A program made the translations under genes and the position numbers. A stretch of 45,804 bases of DNA from Pseudomonadota bacterium. Lineage in GTDB: Bacteria; Pseudomonadota; Gammaproteobacteria; Xanthomonadales; Ahniellaceae. Every line of letters starts with the position of its first letter. The first letter of the stretch is position 1. The notes beneath the pieces are model-generated. The model was not told the DNA's origin. It saw nothing but the letters and a program-made list of their open reading frames with translations, and ran no database searches. Where the stretch lies: contig JALHNO010000028.1 of the NCBI GenBank assembly GCA_022843465.1, positions 1 through 45,804 on the forward strand, written 5' to 3'. Shown here piece after piece: positions 40,312 through 45,804 of the stretch.

Positions 40312-41400
40312 ATGAGCGTCGAAACCCGGATTCCCTTGCTGCGCGCCATCGGTTGGCATGATGACGATCGCGCCGGGCTGCCCGCCGATCTCCCTGCCGA
40401 TACCCAGATCGGTCGCGTGGTGATCCAGCACCGCACCGGCTATGAAGTGCATGACGGCAGCGGGATCGTCGAGGCCAATATTCCCTCGTCGCTGCGCAAG
40501 CCGCGCATTGCCGCCGAGCAACGCCCTGCGGTCGGCGACTGGGTGCTGATGGCGCCGGCCGATGACGGTGGCCTGATGATCAGCGAATTCCTGCCGCGGC
40601 GTTCGGTCCTGCGTCGTGGTGCCGCTGGCGAGAAGCACCGCGCCCAGATCATTGCCAGCAATGTGGATCATGTACTGATCGTCTGCGGGCTCGACGGCGA
40701 TTTCAATCCACGCCGAATCGAGCGCTATCTTGCCATCGTCCAGGAATCCGGCGCGCACCCGGTGGTATTGCTGACCAAGGCCGATCAGCAGAAGGAGGTT
40801 GCAGCCGCGCGCGCCACCGTGGTCGCAGTGGCCGGCGCCGACGTTCCGGTGCATGCCATCAATGCCAAGTCGGTCGCCAGCATCGAGGTGCTGGCGCCGT
40901 ATCTCGGGCCAGGACATACCCTGGTGCTGGTTGGCTCGTCCGGGGCCGGCAAGTCCACGCTGACCAACACCCTGCTGGGCAGCGAGCATATGCGCACGGG
41001 AGCGGTGCGCGCCAATGATTCGCGCGGCCGCCACACCACCTCGCATCGCGCTCTGCTGCAGTTGCCTGGCGGTGCCTGCCTGATCGATACGCCCGGCATG
41101 CGCGAGATCAAGATCTACGGGGACGATGCGCTGGAGGCCGGCAGCTTCGCTGATATCGACGCCCTGATCCAGGCCTGCAAGTTCAGCGACTGCGGCCACA
41201 ACAATGAGCCTGGTTGCGCGGTGAATGCGGCGCTGGAGGCAGGCACGCTGGATGTTGATCGCTACCAGGGCTATCTGAAGCTGGCAGCCGAACAGGCGGC
41301 GGCACAACTGCGCACTGCGGCAGCCGACAAGCGCGCTGCCGAGCGCGGAGCCCACAAGAACTTCGGCAAACGCCTGGTCGAGAAATACGGCCGACGCTGA
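40312..41400 (+). CDS. rsgA: Ribosome small-subunit-dependent GTPase A
   Basis: 362 residues. The N-terminal OB fold (about 30-110) precedes a circularly permuted GTPase domain in which G4 (LLTKADQ, about 150) comes before G1 (GSSGAGKSTL, about 207), G2 (RGRHTTSH) and G3 (DTPGMRE). The C-terminal zinc site is CKFSDCGHNNEPGC. RsgA helps in late 30S maturation; its GTPase is stimulated by the ribosome. The C-terminus ends in a basic HKNFGKRLVEKYGRR tail. The stop is one base before the next gene's ATG, forming a two-gene operon. Confidence 0.96.
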   Translation: MSVETRIPLLRAIGWHDDDRAGLPADLPADTQIGRVVIQHRTGYEVHDGSGIVEANIPSSLRKPRIAAEQRPAVGDWVLMAPADDGGLMISEFLPRRSVLRRGAAGEKHRAQIIASNVDHVLIVCGLDGDFNPRRIERYLAIVQESGAHPVVLLTKADQQKEVAAARATVVAVAGADVPVHAINAKSVASIEVLAPYLGPGHTLVLVGSSGAGKSTLTNTLLGSEHMRTGAVRANDSRGRHTTSHRALLQLPGGACLIDTPGMREIKIYGDDALEAGSFADIDALIQACKFSDCGHNNEPGCAVNAALEAGTLDVDRYQGYLKLAAEQAAAQLRTAAADKRAAERGAHKNFGKRLVEKYGRR

Positions 41401-41401
41401 G

Positions 41402-42673
41402 ATGACCGCCGAGCGCGACACCGACCTCGACTACTTCGCCGAACTGGATCGGCGCATGGTCAAGGCGGTTCGCGGTATCCGCCTGCTGCAGGCGATCAGC
41501 TGGCCCGCCCAGGTGCAGCAGGAGTTCCTCGATCAACTGCATCGCGGGACGATCCGATTGCCGGAGCCGGAGTACGAACGTCGAGACCACGACGACATCC
41601 GCGAAGAGCTCAATGCCATTCAGCACGAATGCCGCTACACCGACGACCATCCGGTCGGCAACTATGTGCGGCGCACCGCCGAAAGCTGGGAGATCGCCAC
41701 GCGGTTGATCGACGCTGCCGGGACCAGGGCGATCAGCGAGCATTCGACCCTGCTGTATGGCAAGCCCGGCGATCTGCTGCCTGGCAGCGACGCGCACAAT
41801 CTGGATGCGGCCGAACACTTCATCGAACTGGCCGACGAACTCTCCAGCGAACTGGCGAGTGCCGAGGCGGATTACTGCCTCTCGGCCGAAATCATCCAGC
41901 ATGAATTGCAGGAGCGCCTGGATGCCTTCTTCGTGCACCATCAGATCAGCGTGGAAATCGATCCGGCGCTGACTGCCAAGGCGGCGGCCGGGCCGACCCG
42001 AATCCGGCTGCGCTCGGCCACCGCATTCTCCGAATACGATCGTCACCAGTTGCTGGAGCACGAGGCCTTTGTGCATTCGCTGACCGCGCTGAATGGTCGC
42101 GAGCAACCGCATCTTGCCTCGATGGCGCGCAATTCCCCGCGCATCACCGCCACCCAGGAAGGGCTGGCGACCTTCGCCGAACTGATTACCGGCTCGATCG
42201 ATATCGGCCGGATGAAGCGCATCAGCCTGCGCATCATCGCAATCGACATGGCGCTCAATGGCGCCGATTTCATCCAGGTCTTCCGCTTCTTCCAGGGGCA
42301 CGGCCAGACCGATGCCGACAGTTTCGCCTCAGCCGCGCGGGTGTTCCGCGGTGCGCCCCTGGGCGGTGGTGCCGCATTCACCAAGGACACTGTCTACCTG
42401 CACGGCCTGCTCAGCGTACACACGTTCTTTCGCTGGGCCTTGAAGCACAAGCGGCTGAAACTCTGCCGCAATCTCTTTGCCGGCAAGATGACCCTGCATG
42501 ATGTGATCGCGCTCGAGCCCTGGTTCGATTCCGGCTATATCGCGCAGCCCCTCTACCTGCCGCCTTGGGTGCAACGTGCCAACGGCCTGGCCGGCATGCT
42601 GGCGTTCTCGCTGTTCGCCAACAGGATCCGCCTCGACCGCATCGAGGCCTGGGATCTGAAGCTTGGCGTCTGA
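41402..42673 (+). CDS. DUF1704/QEGLA-motif zinc metalloprotease-like protein
   Basis: 423 residues. Annotated in databases as 'flavohemoglobin expression-modulating QEGLA motif protein'. A zinc-protease pattern is visible: HEAFVH (His220, Glu221, His225) followed by QEGLA at 252-256, whose Glu can serve as third ligand. The same arrangement is known in MATCAP-type tubulin carboxypeptidases. The rest is helical. The natural substrate in bacteria is unknown. The ATG is one base after the rsgA stop, so they are co-transcribed; a link with ribosome maturation is only suggested by position. Its stop is followed by a hexamer repeat. Confidence 0.8.
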   Translation: MTAERDTDLDYFAELDRRMVKAVRGIRLLQAISWPAQVQQEFLDQLHRGTIRLPEPEYERRDHDDIREELNAIQHECRYTDDHPVGNYVRRTAESWEIATRLIDAAGTRAISEHSTLLYGKPGDLLPGSDAHNLDAAEHFIELADELSSELASAEADYCLSAEIIQHELQERLDAFFVHHQISVEIDPALTAKAAAGPTRIRLRSATAFSEYDRHQLLEHEAFVHSLTALNGREQPHLASMARNSPRITATQEGLATFAELITGSIDIGRMKRISLRIIAIDMALNGADFIQVFRFFQGHGQTDADSFASAARVFRGAPLGGGAAFTKDTVYLHGLLSVHTFFRWALKHKRLKLCRNLFAGKMTLHDVIALEPWFDSGYIAQPLYLPPWVQRANGLAGMLAFSLFANRIRLDRIEAWDLKLGV

Positions 42674-42698
42674 GTCGTCGTCGTCACGCTGCACCTGC

Positions 42699-42767
42699 CG
42701 TTGGCGTTGGCGTTGACGTTGACGTTGACGCTGACGTTGAAGTTGATGTTGCCGTTGCCGTTGCCTC
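42699..42767. repeat. Imperfect GTTG(A/G/C)C hexamer microsatellite, about 11 copies
   Basis: The sequence cycles through GTTGGC, GTTGAC, CTGACG-type and GTTGCC units over about 69 bp, just after the QEGLA gene and 12 bp before the end of the convergent DUF952 gene. The antisense frame would encode an Asn/Val-rich repeat, but no gene is likely there. Confidence 0.8.
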
Positions 42768-42778
42768 TTTGCGCGTGG

Positions 42779-43129
42779 CTAATTTGCCGCCGCCTGATCC
42801 GGGTCAAACGTCGAACTCGCGATGACGGCAGCAAGCGGAATCGGCCCGAACAGATGCGGATAGAGGTCGCAACTGGCATTGCTCCATTCCCACTGCAGGA
42901 TATCTCCGAGCGCGGCGCAGGCGAGGGTGAGCTTCACCCGCGGTCCGTGACCGCGCAGATGGCGTTCGGTGACGCCTGGAATCTGCGCACGGGTGGCGGC
43001 GTGGATGAAGCCCTCGGCAGCAAATGACTCGGGCGCGTACTGGCCGACTGCCTGCGCACGTTGCCAGCCTATGGGATCGGCGAAGTGGAAGATCTCGGTG
43101 ATTTCGCCGTCGCCTTCCTCGACCTTCAT
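42779..43129 (-). CDS. DUF952 family protein
   Basis: 116 residues from ATG 43129 (MKVEEGDGEITEIFHFADPI), which overlaps the aroE stop (ATGA). Motifs YAPESFAAEGFIHAATRAQI and SNASCDLYPHLFGPIPLAAV are typical of DUF952, a small family with an ADP-ribosyltransferase-like fold whose function is not settled. A longer in-frame version would run into aroE and is rejected. It is translationally coupled to aroE. Confidence 0.85.
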   Translation of the reverse strand: MKVEEGDGEITEIFHFADPIGWQRAQAVGQYAPESFAAEGFIHAATRAQIPGVTERHLRGHGPRVKLTLACAALGDILQWEWSNASCDLYPHLFGPIPLAAVIASSTFDPDQAAAN

Positions 43130-43986
43130 GCGCCGGCTCTCAATTCGCGGTAGACCGCCTCGGTATCGGGGCGAATGCCATGCCAGACCTCGAAGGAATC
43201 GGCGGCCTGCTCGACCAGCATGCCGAGGCCGTCGAGGGCGTGCTCGCAATGCGCGGCGCGTGCCCAGGCCAGGAAGGCGAGGGCGGCGGTGCCATAGCTC
43301 AGGTCGTAGGCGACGGTGCGGCGACCGGCCAGGGAAAACGGCAGATCCATCATGCCCTGGCCGTGGCCGGCGCTGGTGGCATTGATGATGAGATCGAACA
43401 TGCCGGCATCCCTGAGGTCATCCCAGTAGACGGTGCGCACCCGCGTTGGTTCGCCGATCAGATCGGCGAGACGATCAGCGCGATCCGGCGTGCGGTTGCA
43501 AATGACGATCGAGTCGACACCGCTGTCGAATACCGCGGGCAAGACGCCCTGGGCGGCGCCACCGGCCCCCAGGATCAAGACTCTGCGCGAACGCAGGTCG
43601 ATGCGATGGCGCTCGGCGATGTCATTGATCAGGCCGCTGCCATCGGTATTGTCGCCGAACCAGGCATCGCCATCTCGACGCAGCGTATTTACCACGCCAG
43701 CGCGGCGTGCGCGATCGCTGACCGCAGCGCAGGCGGCCAGCGCATCGAATTTGTGCGGCATGGTGATATTGGCGCCGCGCCCGCCGGCATGCACGAACTT
43801 CGCCAGTGCGGCATCAAGTTCACCGGCACGGCACTCCACCGCCGTATAGTTCAGCGCGATGCCCGATTCTTCACCGAAGCGACGATGGATCAGGGGCGAG
43901 CGCGAGTGCGCAATCGGTGAGCCGAATACGGCAAACCGGGGAATCTGGTCGGGATCGGCTGCATGGGTGCTGGCGTATTCGCTCAT
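43126..43986 (-). CDS. aroE: Shikimate dehydrogenase (NADP+)
   Basis: 286 residues, ATG at 43986. Reduces 3-dehydroshikimate to shikimate in aromatic amino acid synthesis. The N-terminal substrate domain contains the SRSPLIHRRF segment and the catalytic Lys in NITMPHKFDA; NTDGSGLIND carries the substrate Asp. The NADP Rossmann loop is LGAGGAAQGVLPA (about 130-143), followed by NRTPDRADRL, where the Arg favours NADP. C-terminal DGLGMLVEQAADSFEVW closes the active site. First gene of a two-gene unit with the DUF952 gene. Confidence 0.95.
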   Translation of the reverse strand: MSEYASTHAADPDQIPRFAVFGSPIAHSRSPLIHRRFGEESGIALNYTAVECRAGELDAALAKFVHAGGRGANITMPHKFDALAACAAVSDRARRAGVVNTLRRDGDAWFGDNTDGSGLINDIAERHRIDLRSRRVLILGAGGAAQGVLPAVFDSGVDSIVICNRTPDRADRLADLIGEPTRVRTVYWDDLRDAGMFDLIINATSAGHGQGMMDLPFSLAGRRTVAYDLSYGTAALAFLAWARAAHCEHALDGLGMLVEQAADSFEVWHGIRPDTEAVYRELRAGA

Positions 43987-44063
43987 CTTGGCCTCCGGGC
44001 TGGGGGTGCATCGACTTCGGCCGCGTGTCTAAGCGTGAACCTCACCGCGGCGTTTTCCAACGA

Positions 44064-45284
<1,221 letters not shown>

Positions 45285-45310
45285 TCAATGCCGACCGCCG
45301 GGCCGCTGCC

Positions 45311-45351
45311 GGTATCACACCGGTATCAATTGCAATCTGGTATCAGTTGCA
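45311..45351. promoter_or_regulatory. Three GGTATCA direct repeats upstream of a secreted-protein gene
   Basis: GGTATCA occurs at 45311, 45322 and 45339; the last two share GGTATCA(A/G)TTGCA and are 17 bp apart. They lie about 85 bp upstream of the next start codon, in an otherwise gene-free gap (45057-45427). Probably a regulator-binding site; the regulator is unknown. Confidence 0.4.
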
Positions 45352-45427
45352 TTTAGCCATTGCCAGCGGGAGGCAATTCAGCGCACACTTTGGGCCTGAT
45401 CATTCGCGCTAAGTCTTTGGGGGCAAT

Positions 45428-45804
45428 ATGCGGACCTTTTCGATCTTCGCCGGGCTGTTGGCTCTGGCCCTGAGTTCCGTCTCCATCGCGCAGGATTACA
45501 GCTACCACGCCTATGTCGATGCCGACTCCAATCCTGCGACCGGCTGCGATGTGGTCTACCCTGGCGGCACGGTCTCAGGTGCCGAGCGTCGGCTGACTGC
45601 CCAGATCATCGGCACCAATGTCACCAATGTGACGGTTGCCAGCTGTGTCGATCCCGGTTTCGGTGCGGCGACCTCGGTCGGTGGGGGTTATCCGGTCGGC
45701 TTGAACATCGGCGTCAGCGGTTCGGATGTGATCGAGTGGTCAGCGACCCGCGCCGAGCTTGGCGCCACGCGTACACCCAGCGTGCGTCTGGGCCTGGTCG
45801 CTGA
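45428..45804 (+). CDS. Secreted protein, N-terminal part (runs off the window)
   Basis: ATG at 45428 with a weak purine-rich stretch (TTGGGGGCA) upstream. The visible 125 codons begin with a signal peptide MRTFSIFAGLLALALSSVSI (cleavage near IAQ) and continue with a mature part containing DADSNPATGCDVVYPGGTVS. The frame is open to the end of the window. Phrases of the type 'YVDADSNPATGC' recur in large secreted xanthomonad proteins, but the family is not identified. It would act outside the inner membrane. Confidence 0.65.
   Translation, partial: MRTFSIFAGLLALALSSVSIAQDYSYHAYVDADSNPATGCDVVYPGGTVSGAERRLTAQIIGTNVTNVTVASCVDPGFGAATSVGGGYPVGLNIGVSGSDVIEWSATRAELGATRTPSVRLGLVA

Noticed and set aside
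42553-42879. Minus-strand frame rich in Asn/Val repeats
   Set aside because: Produced by the hexamer microsatellite and antisense to the QEGLA gene end.

Overview
The window comes from a GC-rich gammaproteobacterium, most likely of the Xanthomonadales (Lysobacterales). The pointers are the housekeeping order glmS - engB - cytochrome c4 - two dsbA-like genes, a DUF6498 membrane protein, an aceK gene, phenylalanine hydroxylase next to it, and abundant REP-type palindromes with their own RAYT transposase. This assignment is an inference from gene content; no rRNA or tRNA gene is present to test it.

Right of glmS (about 23.9-45.8 kb) the DNA is ordinary chromosome: glmS, engB, a diheme cytochrome c4, a lipid-anchored and a soluble DsbA-like oxidoreductase, a DUF6498 membrane protein, a WYL regulator, an EamA transporter, purC, a DjlA-type J-domain protein, an exported methyltransferase-like lipoprotein, aceK, phhA, a DUF4345 protein, rsgA, a QEGLA-motif zinc-protease-like protein, a DUF952 protein, aroE, hemB and the start of a secreted protein. 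REP palindromes sit in the gaps between these genes. They are densest around a small HUH-type REP transposase gene at 31.8-32.2 kb, with five full units on one side and four on the other.

Left of glmS (1 to about 23.8 kb) is an accessory region, downstream of the glmS 3' end. It carries selfish and defence-type modules: a 2OG-Fe(II) oxygenase (partial), a VapB/VapC pair, a large secreted PKD/PPC protein, a HipB/HipA pair, an unknown protein, a complete type I restriction-modification operon (hsdR-hsdS-hsdM) with a Schlafen/AlbA_2 ATPase-like gene inserted between hsdS and hsdM, a lipoprotein, a Fic protein, a truncated second VapB with an ISL3-type transposase remnant, and another unknown protein. 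Two extra copies of the last 11-13 codons of glmS lie inside this region, at 20.6 and 23.05 kb. Each is joined to a fic gene or a fic remnant. The two copies resemble each other more than the native glmS end, so the region looks like an insertion hotspot at the glmS terminus (the place used as attTn7 elsewhere) that has received DNA carrying a foreign glmS end.

The most notable structures are: (1) the glmS-tail duplications; (2) a 36-codon relic of an hsdM start, tied by ATGA overlaps to hsdS and to the ATPase gene, which records how the ATPase gene entered the RM operon; (3) a 215-219 bp MITE-like element with 17-bp terminal inverted repeats, three copies; (4) the RAYT/REP locus; (5) an 18-bp operator kept at an identical distance from both vapB copies. 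No CRISPR array, tRNA, rRNA or complete transposon was found.
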